Assembly: GCF_022008365.1 (NCBI RefSeq)
Contig: NZ_JAIRBA010000010.1
Location: 1 to 64,000 of the forward strand
Origin: Aequorivita vitellina
GTDB lineage: Bacteria; Bacteroidota; Bacteroidia; Flavobacteriales; Flavobacteriaceae
Direction of reading: 5' to 3'
Length of the DNA: 64,000 nt
Under the pieces are notes generated by a model. It searched no databases. It was not told the DNA's origin and saw nothing but the letters and a program-made list of their open reading frames with translations. The translations under genes and the position numbers were made by a program. Every line of letters begins with the position of its first letter. Within the stretch, counting starts at the first letter, position 1. This document shows, piece by piece, positions 1-9,405 of this stretch.

Positions 1-46
1 AACTGTAAATTTGTCACGTTCTTATCTTTTTGACCAATAAATCTAA

Positions 47-90
47 GGGGGGTCAATATGCCCGGAATGGGGGGTCAGTATCACCGGAAT
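47..90. repeat. 22-bp tandem repeat, probable IS21-family terminal repeats
   Basis: Two 22-bp units (47-68 and 69-90) follow each other directly. Both begin GGGGGGTCA and end CCGGAAT, differing at three positions. Multiple closely spaced terminal repeats of this kind are a feature of IS21-family ends, and similar sequences occur at IS21-type ends in Bacteroidota. The transposase genes would lie left of the window. The exact IS end cannot be placed from here. Confidence 0.5.
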
Positions 91-115
91 ATCCATCACG
101 ATTCACGACCCTCGT

Positions 116-143
116 CCTCCATAGCTCGACAGAGCGAAGGAGG
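116..143. repeat. Short intergenic hairpin repeat
   Basis: CCTCC at 116-120 pairs with GGAGG at 139-143 around a GC-richer middle (TAGCTCGACAGAGCGA). It resembles the CCACC/GGTGG hairpin at 29431-29454 and the small interspersed hairpins around 15.5-17.3 kb. It is probably a dispersed intergenic repeat, not a gene-specific signal. Confidence 0.4.
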
Positions 144-146
144 AAC

Positions 147-190
147 AAAAAAAAGGCCCTCACACCCTGTTGCGCAACGTGTGAAAGGCC
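147..190 (-). terminator. Minus-strand Rho-independent terminator-like hairpin
   Basis: Read on the minus strand, a stem (GGCC and TCACAC paired with GTGTGA and GGCC) is followed by eight T residues (complement of 147-154). The plus-strand side has no T tract, so it would stop only leftward transcription. No minus-strand gene lies just to the right, so it may be left over from a lost gene or may end a short antisense leader of the SusC gene. Confidence 0.45.
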
Positions 191-228
191 GTAGTTAAAT
201 CAGTTGTCTAACTTAACAATACAAAAGT

Positions 229-3228
229 ATGAAAAATTACTACAGGCGAAGCTATGCCTATGCACTATCTTTTGCCCTTTTCCTAACCTACAACTCCCCT
301 ACTTTTTCACAGAACCAGCCACAAAAAACAATCAGTGGTAGTATTACCTCTGGCGCGGCCCCGCTTAGTGGCGTCAACGTCTTGGTAAAGAACACCGCCC
401 GGGGGAGCATTAGTGATCTGGAGGGGCGTTATTCCGTTAGTGCCTCCGCAAACGATACGCTTGTGTTTACGTACGTAGGCTACAAGCTGCGGGAAGTTGC
501 AGTTGGCAGTGCCCCTATTTTAAATGTTGTTATGGAGGTGGATGCGCAGGCATTGGATGCGGTGGTTATTAATGCGGGCTACTACAAAGTTTCCGATAGG
601 GAGAAAACAGGGAGTATCACTCGTGTTACCGCTACCGAAATTGAGAACCAACCCGTTTCCAACCCTCTTGCCGCTATGCAGGGTAGGATGGCGGGGGTGA
701 ATATTGTGCAGAACACAGGCGTGCCGGGCGGTGGGTTTTCGGTGCGTATCCGAGGACGTAACAGCATTCGGGCGGATGGCAGCGAACCGCTTTATATTGT
801 AGATGGGGTGCCGTATTCATCCTTGTCGCTCGGAAATATAAATATTTCTACTGTGCTGGGCGGGGTACAAAATCCATTGAACGGTATCAATCCAGATGAC
901 ATTGAAAGCATATCCGTGCTCAAAGATGCCGATGCCACTGCCATTTATGGGTCCCGGGGCGCAAATGGCGTAGTCTTGATTACAACAAAGAAAGGAAAAG
1001 CCGGCACCACAAGGTTTCAGGTCAGTACCTCCACCGGTGTCGGGAGCATCACGCGGCGGATGCAGTTGCTCAATACAGAACAATATTTAAATATGCGTCG
1101 GCAAGCCTTTGCCAACGATGGCATCACCGAATATCCGGTATACGCTTATGATATAAACGGTACTTGGGATCAAAATCGATATACCGATTGGCAGGAGGAA
1201 CTAATGGGGGAAACGGCCTATTATACCACCGCCAGTACCTCCGTTCAGGGAGGCAGTGAGGAGACCCAATTTCTGGTCCGTGGAAATTATGAGGAACAAA
1301 CCACCGTGTTTCCCGGTGATTTCAAATACCAAAAAGGGGGTGCCTTGGTTAACCTCAACCATACTGCCAAGAATGACAAATTCAGCCTGCAATTGAGCGC
1401 AAATTTCGTCACCGATAAAAATAAACTGCCCCCAACCAACTTGGTGTATGATGCCTATTCCCTTGCTCCAAACGCGCCTTCATTGTTTCTTGAAAATGGC
1501 GACCTGAATTGGGAAGAGGGAACGTTCACCAATCCTTTGGCACAATTGAATGGGGATTACCAATCCAAAACCACTACCCTAATTGGAAATGCCGTTATTG
1601 CCTATCGTCCCTTTAAAGGCGTGGAATTAAAAGCCAATCTTGGCTATACAAAGAATGAACTGGAAGAGGATAAGACGTCCCCGCACACTATCTATAACCC
1701 CGACTTTGGGCTGGACAGCAGCTATTCCTCCATATTTCTGAACAATGGTAACAGACGTTCCTATATTGTGGAGCCCCAATTGGCATACAACTTTAAAATT
1801 GGCAAGGGACGGGTGGACGTGCTCGCCGGGGGTACGGTACAACACGAACTGACTGCTAAAGCGGTGCAGTTTGCGAGCGGCTTTGCCAGTAACAATTTAA
1901 TATATAACGTTGCGGCAGCCTCCAACATTTCCATCCTAAACGATACTGAAGAAATTTATAAATACCGCGCCCTTTTTGGCAGGCTAAATTTCAATTGGGA
2001 CCATAAATACATTCTGAACCTAACGGGAAGGCGGGATGGTTCAAGCCGCTTTGGTCCTGGCAAGCAATACTCCAATTTTGGAGCCGTAGGAGCGGCTTGG
2101 GTCTTCAGCGAAGAGCCACTTATAAAAAATAATATCGCCTTTTTAAGCTTCGGAAAACTCCGCGGCAGTTATGGTACCACCGGAAACGACCAAATAGGAA
2201 ATTATGGTTTTCTGGACACCTATACTTTTGGAGGGCTTTCCTATCAAGGGATGCAGGGCTTATCCCCTACCCAATTGTTCAATCCAGATTATGGATGGGA
2301 AACAAATAAAAAACTGGAAGCTGCACTCGAACTGGGGTTATTTAACGATAAGCTCAATATGAGCGCCTCCTATTATAGAAATCGCTCCTCCAACCAATTG
2401 GTAGGCATTCCATTACCTGGCACAACTGGATTTACCTCCATACTGGCAAACCTTCCCGCTACGGTTGAAAATACCGGCTGGGAGTTTGAACTTACCACCA
2501 CCAATTTTCAGAACGACACCTTTTCGTGGAAGACCTTTATTAACCTTTCGTTGCCCCGCAATGAACTCATTGCCTTTCCAAACCTTGAGGGTTCTACATA
2601 TGCCAATCAATACGTTATTGGGGAACCGCTGGACATACTGTTGCTCTATAACGCCACAGGAGTTGACCCGCAGACTGGCTTGTATACTTTTGAGGATGTG
2701 GATGGCGATGGCAGCATTACCAAACCCAACGACGCCAAAACAATCGCCAATATGGCTCCGAAATATTTTGGGGGTTTTGGCAACTCGCTAACATATGCCA
2801 ACTTTTCACTGGATTTTCTGTTCCAGTTCGTAAAACAAAAGGGCAGGAATTTTTTCGCCGGAGGAACACTGCCAGGATCAATGACAAACCAGCCTGTGGA
2901 AGTTTTGGACAATTGGCAACAACCCGGGGATGATGCGTCCATTCAACTTTTTACTACGGGCATTAACCAAGAGGCCACCTTGGCCTATGTAAATAATTCC
3001 GCAAGTACCGCCAGCGTAAGTGATGCCTCCTTTATTCGCTTAAAAAACATTTCGCTTTCCTACACCATCCCCGCTCCCCAAAACCTCAATATAGGCTGTA
3101 GGGTGCATCTTCGGGCCCAGAACTTACTCACCTTCACCAAATACAAGGGTCCGGATCCGGAAACGCAGGTGTTCAATAACCTGCCCCCACTTAAACTTAT
3201 AACAGCTGGAATTGACTTTAATTTTTAA
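229..3228 (+). CDS. SusC/RagA family TonB-linked outer membrane receptor
   Basis: TonB-dependent outer-membrane channel that imports large substrates as a pair with the lipoprotein encoded next. The 999-residue length is typical. In order: an N-terminal signal peptide (about residues 1-27, ending TFSQ), a carboxypeptidase-D-regulatory-like beta domain (about 33-105), a TonB-box-like stretch (DAVVINAGYYKV, about 110-121), a plug domain with the IRGRNS and GANGVVLITTKKG motifs, then a beta barrel ending in an aromatic residue (INFNF-type end). The SusD gene starts 11 bp downstream and an S9 peptidase overlaps that gene, which suggests peptide or protein-derived substrates. That substrate assignment is inference, since no polysaccharide enzymes are nearby. 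Confidence 0.95.
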   Translation: MKNYYRRSYAYALSFALFLTYNSPTFSQNQPQKTISGSITSGAAPLSGVNVLVKNTARGSISDLEGRYSVSASANDTLVFTYVGYKLREVAVGSAPILNVVMEVDAQALDAVVINAGYYKVSDREKTGSITRVTATEIENQPVSNPLAAMQGRMAGVNIVQNTGVPGGGFSVRIRGRNSIRADGSEPLYIVDGVPYSSLSLGNINISTVLGGVQNPLNGINPDDIESISVLKDADATAIYGSRGANGVVLITTKKGKAGTTRFQVSTSTGVGSITRRMQLLNTEQYLNMRRQAFANDGITEYPVYAYDINGTWDQNRYTDWQEELMGETAYYTTASTSVQGGSEETQFLVRGNYEEQTTVFPGDFKYQKGGALVNLNHTAKNDKFSLQLSANFVTDKNKLPPTNLVYDAYSLAPNAPSLFLENGDLNWEEGTFTNPLAQLNGDYQSKTTTLIGNAVIAYRPFKGVELKANLGYTKNELEEDKTSPHTIYNPDFGLDSSYSSIFLNNGNRRSYIVEPQLAYNFKIGKGRVDVLAGGTVQHELTAKAVQFASGFASNNLIYNVAAASNISILNDTEEIYKYRALFGRLNFNWDHKYILNLTGRRDGSSRFGPGKQYSNFGAVGAAWVFSEEPLIKNNIAFLSFGKLRGSYGTTGNDQIGNYGFLDTYTFGGLSYQGMQGLSPTQLFNPDYGWETNKKLEAALELGLFNDKLNMSASYYRNRSSNQLVGIPLPGTTGFTSILANLPATVENTGWEFELTTTNFQNDTFSWKTFINLSLPRNELIAFPNLEGSTYANQYVIGEPLDILLLYNATGVDPQTGLYTFEDVDGDGSITKPNDAKTIANMAPKYFGGFGNSLTYANFSLDFLFQFVKQKGRNFFAGGTLPGSMTNQPVEVLDNWQQPGDDASIQLFTTGINQEATLAYVNNSASTASVSDASFIRLKNISLSYTIPAPQNLNIGCRVHLRAQNLLTFTKYKGPDPETQVFNNLPPLKLITAGIDFNF

Positions 3229-3239
3229 AACAACGCAAT

Positions 3240-4625
3240 ATGAAAAAAATAGAAATAAAAATTAGAAACACCGCCCTACCCCTGGCCGCCTGCATATTGA
3301 TTTTGCTGCTCGGTTGCGACAGCATTGAAGTGGAAACACCAAGCCATTTGCTGAGTGGCGAGAATGTATATACCGATGCCAAGACCGTTGAGGCAGCCAT
3401 GATAGCCATCTATGCAAATTTAAGGGATTCCGGGCTGCTCACGGGTACCCCCCAAGGAGTATCGACGCTTATGGGGAACTATGCCGATGAACTTGACTAC
3501 TACAGTTCTATACGGCTGGCGGAGGAACCTTTCAATAAGAATTCCTTAACGGCAGCGGAACCCTCCATTGCCGAATTATGGAACGGGGCATATAACCAAA
3601 TATACCAAGCCAATGCAATTTTGGAAGGGGTTCGGGATTCCCGCTTTTTTACAGTTGAGGAACAAAACCAATTTACGGGAGAGTCCCTTTTCGTTAGGGC
3701 CTTGATACACTTTTATCTGATGAACCTATACGGGGATATTCCCTACATAACCACTACCAATTATCTGGAAAATAAAATTGTCTCCAGAATGCCTGAGCAG
3801 GAAGTCTATTCGGCAATTGTCGAGGATCTTATGGCGGCACAGGAACTGCTTCCCGAAATGGATGTCACTGCCCAACATCTAAGGCCCAATAAATATACTG
3901 CCCTCGCCCTCTTGGCCAGGGTGCACCTCTATAACAAAAATTGGGAACTCGCCAATCAATATTCAAGTGTGGTAATTGATAATAACGGATGGGAAGAAAA
4001 TATTGAAAATGTATTCCTGAACACTAGTTATTCAACACTATGGCAGTTTAGTCCCAATGAAGTGGGTGGCAATACCCTTGAGGCAAACACCTTTATAATC
4101 CTATCGGCACCGCCTTCGGAAAGGGCATTAAGCAATCGTGTGGTGGATGCATTTGAGGCCGAAGACCTCCGAAGAGTACATTGGGTGGGCGAAATAAGCG
4201 ATGGTACCACTACCTGGTTTTTTCCCTATAAGTATAAAATTGGATTGGGTGCCGGCACCTCACAGGAATATTCCATAGTCCTTCGGATGGCGGAACAATA
4301 TTTAATTCGGGCAGAAGCAAGAACAATGCTGGGCGATCTTGCCGGAGCACAGGCTGACATTAATAAAATAAGGAACCGGGCGGGATTGGTAGCTACTTCC
4401 GCATTTTCAGAAGCTGAGCTTTTGAAAGCCATTAGGCAGGAACGACAAACGGAACTCTTTACGGAATTTGGCCATCGCTTTTTCGATTTAAAAAGGTGGG
4501 GATTATTGGATGAAATACTAAATGGCGTAAAACCTGGGTGGAATTCAACAGATAGAGTATTGCCATTGCCCGAAAAGGAATTATTGGTAAATCCTAACCT
4601 ACAGCCCCAAAATGATGGTTATTGA
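3240..4625 (+). CDS. RagB/SusD family nutrient-uptake lipoprotein
   Basis: Surface lipoprotein that caps the SusC barrel and binds substrate. The signal peptide ends in a lipobox (ILLLGC, Cys about residue 26) followed by an acidic/Ser start of the mature protein. The body has the SusD-like helical (TPR) layout, with the usual GESLFVRALIHFYLMNLYGD segment about one third in and the C-terminal ERQTELFTEFGHRFFDLKRWG motif. At 461 residues it is at the short end of the family. It lies 11 bp after SusC and overlaps the peptidase start by 14 bp, so the three genes are almost certainly one operon. Confidence 0.95.
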   Translation: MKKIEIKIRNTALPLAACILILLLGCDSIEVETPSHLLSGENVYTDAKTVEAAMIAIYANLRDSGLLTGTPQGVSTLMGNYADELDYYSSIRLAEEPFNKNSLTAAEPSIAELWNGAYNQIYQANAILEGVRDSRFFTVEEQNQFTGESLFVRALIHFYLMNLYGDIPYITTTNYLENKIVSRMPEQEVYSAIVEDLMAAQELLPEMDVTAQHLRPNKYTALALLARVHLYNKNWELANQYSSVVIDNNGWEENIENVFLNTSYSTLWQFSPNEVGGNTLEANTFIILSAPPSERALSNRVVDAFEAEDLRRVHWVGEISDGTTTWFFPYKYKIGLGAGTSQEYSIVLRMAEQYLIRAEARTMLGDLAGAQADINKIRNRAGLVATSAFSEAELLKAIRQERQTELFTEFGHRFFDLKRWGLLDEILNGVKPGWNSTDRVLPLPEKELLVNPNLQPQNDGY

Positions 4626-4626
4626 T

Positions 4627-7266
4627 ATGAAACTCCCTCTCCCAAATAGATTACTTTGGATTAGCAGAAAAGTAATTTTTTTCATTTTTTTCCTATCGGC
4701 CTGCTCCTTCTGGGGGCAGGTGGATAGTAAATCTGGAAAGTCGCCCATAAATGACCCTAGGTGGCACACCATGGTACCCCAGCAAATAGCGTCCGATGGA
4801 AAATGGACTTCCTTTTCGCTTTATTACCCAAAACAAGCCGATACACTTTTCCTTTTGAATACCCAGACAAGAAAGAAATTTGAAATCCCAAATGGCACTT
4901 ACCACCAATTTTCAAATGATTCAAAATGGTTCTTTGCAATTGATTCAAAAAAACGGCTAAGCATAATTGACCTTATGGCTGAAAACCATAGCTATACCCC
5001 TAATGTACCCACCTTTAAAATTACCGACGATTCTAAATATCTTGCCTTTTTGGAAGACACGGAAACCGCTAAAGGGAATAAATTAATACTAAGGGATCTG
5101 GATAAAGGCGCTTCCCTACCAATGGAAAATGTTACCGATTTTATATTTAATAAAAGCGGAAGTCAACTGGCATGTGTTGTAAAAGACAAAGAAGAAAGCA
5201 AACTAATTGTGAGGGACTTAGCCAACAAAAGGGACGTCGTTCTTGCCCGCAGTAAAAATGACTATGATAATATTACTTGGGCAACTACGGGGAATGGACT
5301 TGCATTTTATGAAAGGTTTTCAGATAATACCATCCTCCATTGGATAGCGGATTTAAATAACCCGACAATTATCAAAAAGTTTGACCCCAAAAAAGTAGGT
5401 CTAAAAATTTCTGAAATTACTTCGGAATCCCTATATATTTCGCCAGACTTAAAGACAGTATTCTTTTATGCCTCCCATGCTAAAAGCATCCCTGCCAAAA
5501 CAACTAAAGACAATGACCCAGCAACAGTGGAAATCTGGAATACCAAGGATGAATTTTTATATCCTGCTTATAAGAAAATTAAAAAAAATCTTGAAAATCC
5601 GGATATATTGGTTTCTTGGAATCCTTCCTCTGGGTTTTGGCAATTTCTGGGCGATAGCCTCCATAGCAAAACAATTTTAGGAAAGGATGCAAAATTCGCC
5701 TATGCCACTACCAATAAAAATGCCTTTATTCCAGCAAATGATTTAGCAATTGCTTCGGATATTTTAATTTATAATTTGGAAACAAAAAAGGAAAAAAGGG
5801 TAATGGAAAAGCCCCATAATTTGGAATTTCACGTTTCCCCTTATGGCGATTTTATGGTGTATTTCAAGGAAGGTAATTGGTGGTGCTACAATGCCAAAAC
5901 GCAACAGCATACCAACCTAACAAAAGATATTTTTATAGATTTCACTAATAAAAATGCACGAACCTTCCCCACTCCTTCCTTCGGTTTATCCGGTTGGTCC
6001 AGTGACGGAACCCATGTATTCCTGTATGATGAATTCGACGTTTGGACAATAAACTTATATGACCAAAAGGCTGAAAGAATAACCAGTGGAAGAAAGGAGA
6101 AAACAGTTTTTAGATTTTACACTCACTTGGCAAGTCCGTATCAAAACATTGAAGGCTTGCGTTCCCATGCCCCAACTTTCGATCTAAAGGAAGGGGTCGT
6201 TTTCAACGCCAGAAATCTGGGTGATGAGCGAACTGGGTATTTTACCTTTAATAGCAATGAGGGATTAAGGGAAATAATTTTTGGAAATAGCCTTTTCTCC
6301 AACTTGCGGCTTGCCGACAATGGTACGACCGTTGTTTATACTGAGGAACGGTATGACTTGCCGCCACGGTTGATTTATAAAAACTTGAGTTCGAAGGAGC
6401 CCTCTATTTTATTTCAGTCCAATTCACAGCGCTTTGAATATAATTGGGGAAAATCAGAATTAGTTTCCTTTCAAACCGAAAAGGATAGTTTAAAGGGTGT
6501 TTTGTATTATCCTTCCAATTTTGACCCTAAAAAAAAGTACCCTATGATTGTTCATTATTATGAGGAATGGTCCCATAAATTAAACAATTTCATATTCCCA
6601 TCCAATGAGGTCGAGTATGGGTTTAATATTGCAAATTATACCTCTCAGGATTATTTTGTTTTCAGTCCCGATATTGTGTATGAAATCGGTAATCCGGGAA
6701 TGTCTATGGTTGAATGTATTACGGCGGGGGTCGATAAAGTGTTGGAGCTCCCATTTATAGATTCAAAAAAAATGGGCGCCTATGGGCATTCGTGGGGTGG
6801 TTATGAAACCATGTTCCTGATAACCCAAACAGATATGTTTGCTACAGCTGTGGCCGGAGCAGGATTTAGCGATTTGCGAAGTTTTTATTTCTCAATGGCA
6901 TGGTTGTGGGACGTGCCACAATCTTGGCGCTTTGAAAAGTTTAGCATCCGGTTTGGCAAAGGTTATTTTGATGAACCCAATGCCTATGAATCAAATTCTC
7001 CCATTAATTTTACGGAAAACATTAAAACTCCTTTTTTAAGTTGGACCGGGGAGCAGGACACCAATGCAAATTGGGAACAGACAGTAGCATTTTTTCTCGC
7101 CCTGCGAAAACTGAATAAAGAACATATTATGTTGTTATATAGGAATGAAGGACATGTAATGGCTAACCAAAAAAATGCGCTGGATTTAACGGAAAAAATA
7201 AATCAATGGTTCGATTTCTATTTAAAGGATTTACCTCCTCCCGCTTGGATTACGGAAACGCATTAA
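4627..7266 (+). CDS. S9 family (prolyl oligopeptidase-type) serine peptidase, probable lipoprotein
   Basis: Exported alpha/beta-hydrolase peptidase. The reading frame opens at 4612, but ATG at 4627 gives a clean signal peptide (MKLPLPNRLLWISRKVIFF) with a lipobox-like LSAC at about residue 25, so I prefer it. The first ~600 residues are a WD/beta-propeller-like gate with repeated strand patterns. The catalytic domain has the nucleophile motif GHSWGG (about 720), GEQD for the Asp and EGH for the His. Its start lies at the SusD stop, indicating translational coupling. It is expected to trim peptides at the cell surface or in the periplasm for import. The specificity for proline is not visible. 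Confidence 0.88.
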   Translation: MKLPLPNRLLWISRKVIFFIFFLSACSFWGQVDSKSGKSPINDPRWHTMVPQQIASDGKWTSFSLYYPKQADTLFLLNTQTRKKFEIPNGTYHQFSNDSKWFFAIDSKKRLSIIDLMAENHSYTPNVPTFKITDDSKYLAFLEDTETAKGNKLILRDLDKGASLPMENVTDFIFNKSGSQLACVVKDKEESKLIVRDLANKRDVVLARSKNDYDNITWATTGNGLAFYERFSDNTILHWIADLNNPTIIKKFDPKKVGLKISEITSESLYISPDLKTVFFYASHAKSIPAKTTKDNDPATVEIWNTKDEFLYPAYKKIKKNLENPDILVSWNPSSGFWQFLGDSLHSKTILGKDAKFAYATTNKNAFIPANDLAIASDILIYNLETKKEKRVMEKPHNLEFHVSPYGDFMVYFKEGNWWCYNAKTQQHTNLTKDIFIDFTNKNARTFPTPSFGLSGWSSDGTHVFLYDEFDVWTINLYDQKAERITSGRKEKTVFRFYTHLASPYQNIEGLRSHAPTFDLKEGVVFNARNLGDERTGYFTFNSNEGLREIIFGNSLFSNLRLADNGTTVVYTEERYDLPPRLIYKNLSSKEPSILFQSNSQRFEYNWGKSELVSFQTEKDSLKGVLYYPSNFDPKKKYPMIVHYYEEWSHKLNNFIFPSNEVEYGFNIANYTSQDYFVFSPDIVYEIGNPGMSMVECITAGVDKVLELPFIDSKKMGAYGHSWGGYETMFLITQTDMFATAVAGAGFSDLRSFYFSMAWLWDVPQSWRFEKFSIRFGKGYFDEPNAYESNSPINFTENIKTPFLSWTGEQDTNANWEQTVAFFLALRKLNKEHIMLLYRNEGHVMANQKNALDLTEKINQWFDFYLKDLPPPAWITETH

Positions 7267-7293
7267 AAAAGGCCGGCGATACGCCGGCCTTTT
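7266..7293. terminator. Bidirectional terminator between convergent genes
   Basis: AAAAAGGCCGGCG, a three-base loop (ATA) and CGCCGGCCTTTT form a near-perfect stem with A and T tracts on either side. It starts at the S9 peptidase stop codon and lies 12 bp before the end of the convergent DUF6520 gene, so it can serve both. Confidence 0.9.
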
Positions 7294-7305
7294 CTACCCA
7301 TTTCA

Positions 7306-7563
7306 TTAGGGCATAAAAAGTAAGTTTGGACAATGTCCATCAGTAGGGTTATTCTTACCCCACGCTTGCTGTCCTCCTGGTGCCCGACATACTGGATTTG
7401 GAATGGTCGAACAAGATACTTGCGTATCACAAGGTTTCTGTAAAGTAGCATAGCCGATTGGCACTGCACTTTCCGTCGATTCGATATTGGTCGCAAAAGC
7501 GCCACCAATAGCTATGGCAAAAGCCAAAATTGGCAATAACCATTTTTTTCTCATCTGTTTCAT
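7306..7563 (-). CDS. DUF6520-type small secreted Cys-containing protein
   Basis: An 85-residue protein with a typical export signal (MKQMRKKWLLPILAFAIAIG, cleavage near AFA at about 24) and a ~60-residue mature part. The mature part holds four cysteines (KPCDTQVSC, PVCRAPGG, GHCPNL) and ends in a short GHCPNLLFMP tail. It resembles the DUF6520 and NVEALA small exported proteins found in Bacteroidota beside MauE/DoxX genes, whose function is unknown. It lies upstream of the MauE gene's 3' end in the same orientation (80 bp apart). A disulfide-containing secreted peptide handled by the neighbouring redox membrane protein is my inference. Confidence 0.7.
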   Translation of the reverse strand: MKQMRKKWLLPILAFAIAIGGAFATNIESTESAVPIGYATLQKPCDTQVSCSTIPNPVCRAPGGQQAWGKNNPTDGHCPNLLFMP

Positions 7564-7643
7564 TATATATAAATTTAAATTAATTATCGACCTACTCTCT
7601 TCTACAGGTTTTCAGTCTCATCCCTGTCACTACGTAGTATTTT

Positions 7644-9149
7644 TTAAATTTTTGAATCCATTTTAAATAACGTGTTATCCAAATGGTATTCAATGAGGTA
7701 ATGATCCACCAGCGCATAGAGGGTTAAACCATCAACCCTAAACTCCTTGAGCTTTTCTAATCCAGGATGGTATAGATAAAAACTGAAGTCATAAGTTTTT
7801 GATTGCAGATTATAAACATCTATAATAGAAGCACCCTTTAGCATCTTTTCAGATTCATATTTACCTAACCGATCACTCTGTATAAAAAGATATTTTCCGT
7901 GCGTGGCCGCTTGAAGATTTACTCTAATAGGATTTTTCCCTAGCTTCTTTTCATTCTTTGTTTCAATTGTTCTTACATCCAGTTGTGCCACTGATATGGT
8001 GTCTATGGTTCGGCCTCGGTAATCCAACGAAAAATCGCGGTTGGCTACATCATATTCATTTCTGTAGAAATACACATAAAGTGCCTTTTGAAGTAGCTTG
8101 TTGTATAGCAATATACCATCTGTATCAAAGAAGACATCTCCCTTGGCCTGCAGGATATTTGGATAGTATTCGATTTTTGTTTCGGCATCCAAACTAAACT
8201 GACCAATAATATTTCCCCCTGTTTGGGCATCAAAGGCCCGGAAAACAAAGGCTTTTCCCTTAATGGGTACAGCATTTATAAATTGTGGGATTTTAAAAGG
8301 TTGCTGCATACCATTTAAATTTGCTAGGTCTCCTTGAAAAATTACAGGAACAGTGCCATCCATACTATAGACGGTACTAGAATCTACATGGGTTTGCAGA
8401 TAGCGAAAGGCAAGATTGGGATTTGAAATTGTAAGGACCCGATGTATTGTATCAAGCCGGTCTCGATCAAGGGCCAATAAATGCATTGGAGCGGAAGCAT
8501 TTCCCAGATATAGGCTGTCCTGATTAAACCCTCCAAAATAATAGGAGTTGAATTCCAAGTCCAATTTATGGATTTCATTGGCGGGATGATGCGGATACCT
8601 CCGCTGAAACGCATTGTTCCGATGCATCTTCTTCTCCGAAAACGCAAACAACAGCGTGACGGCAGCAACACCAAAAATGGCAAGGGTGGCATGCAAAAGC
8701 AAGGTCTTTTTGATATTCCTTTGCGCAGTAAAAAAGATCGCCACTCCCGCCAGGATTATAAAAACAATATTAAAAATAAGGTGTTGTGTCCAGCTAAGTT
8801 TTTCGAGTACCCCGCCACAGGAGCAGGGAATAAATTCGGAGAAATTAAGAATGATATAGATATAGGCCGTAAACATAATCATTAAGGTAAAGGAGGCATA
8901 AAGGGCTGGGATTCTATATTTTGGAATGTTTAGTAAAACAGCAATAAGTATTTCCAGACCTGGAACTGCCCAAGCTACAATGGCAGCGTAAGCACTGAGG
9001 AGCGGCGACTGCGCCAATTGCACCGTAAAAGTCTCAAAATCCAAAGCTTTACTTACTGCAGCATAAACAAACAACAAGACAAATAAATAAGATACTCCAC
9101 CTACGAAGTGCTTTTTCAGAAATATCAATATGGATTTTACAAAGGTCAT
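7644..9149 (-). CDS. MauE/DoxX family redox-associated membrane protein with a long extracytoplasmic domain
   Basis: 501 residues. The first ~155 form four transmembrane helices of the MauE/DoxX type with a CSCGG motif near residue 110, as expected for a membrane thiol-redox protein related to MauE (needed for disulfide formation in methylamine dehydrogenase). A further helix at ~165-185 leads to a ~310-residue soluble C-terminal domain of repeated short strands (for example LYLGNASAPMHLLALDRD) that could be propeller-like and that I cannot assign. It is transcribed toward the DUF6520 gene. The likely role is thiol oxidation or reduction of exported proteins; the partner is not shown. Confidence 0.75.
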   Translation of the reverse strand: MTFVKSILIFLKKHFVGGVSYLFVLLFVYAAVSKALDFETFTVQLAQSPLLSAYAAIVAWAVPGLEILIAVLLNIPKYRIPALYASFTLMIMFTAYIYIILNFSEFIPCSCGGVLEKLSWTQHLIFNIVFIILAGVAIFFTAQRNIKKTLLLHATLAIFGVAAVTLLFAFSEKKMHRNNAFQRRYPHHPANEIHKLDLEFNSYYFGGFNQDSLYLGNASAPMHLLALDRDRLDTIHRVLTISNPNLAFRYLQTHVDSSTVYSMDGTVPVIFQGDLANLNGMQQPFKIPQFINAVPIKGKAFVFRAFDAQTGGNIIGQFSLDAETKIEYYPNILQAKGDVFFDTDGILLYNKLLQKALYVYFYRNEYDVANRDFSLDYRGRTIDTISVAQLDVRTIETKNEKKLGKNPIRVNLQAATHGKYLFIQSDRLGKYESEKMLKGASIIDVYNLQSKTYDFSFYLYHPGLEKLKEFRVDGLTLYALVDHYLIEYHLDNTLFKMDSKI

Positions 9150-9405
9150 TTTTTGAATTTAAGTCTATGCTTTACTTAACATTCACAAAATTAACCAACT
9201 AGAGAACGAACATAGGTTGTTTCTGCCTTACTATATAGAGGGTTTAACCTTTCAGTTTGTAAGGAATTTCCGCCAAAAGTAAAATTGAGATAACGAAAAA
9301 GTAAGGAGTCTTAAATAATTTTTGAAGTCTTATATCTTATGTCTAAAGGTCCTACATTCACAATTCTAAATATAATTAAACCTTAAAAATTTGCGATAGA
9401 ACAAT

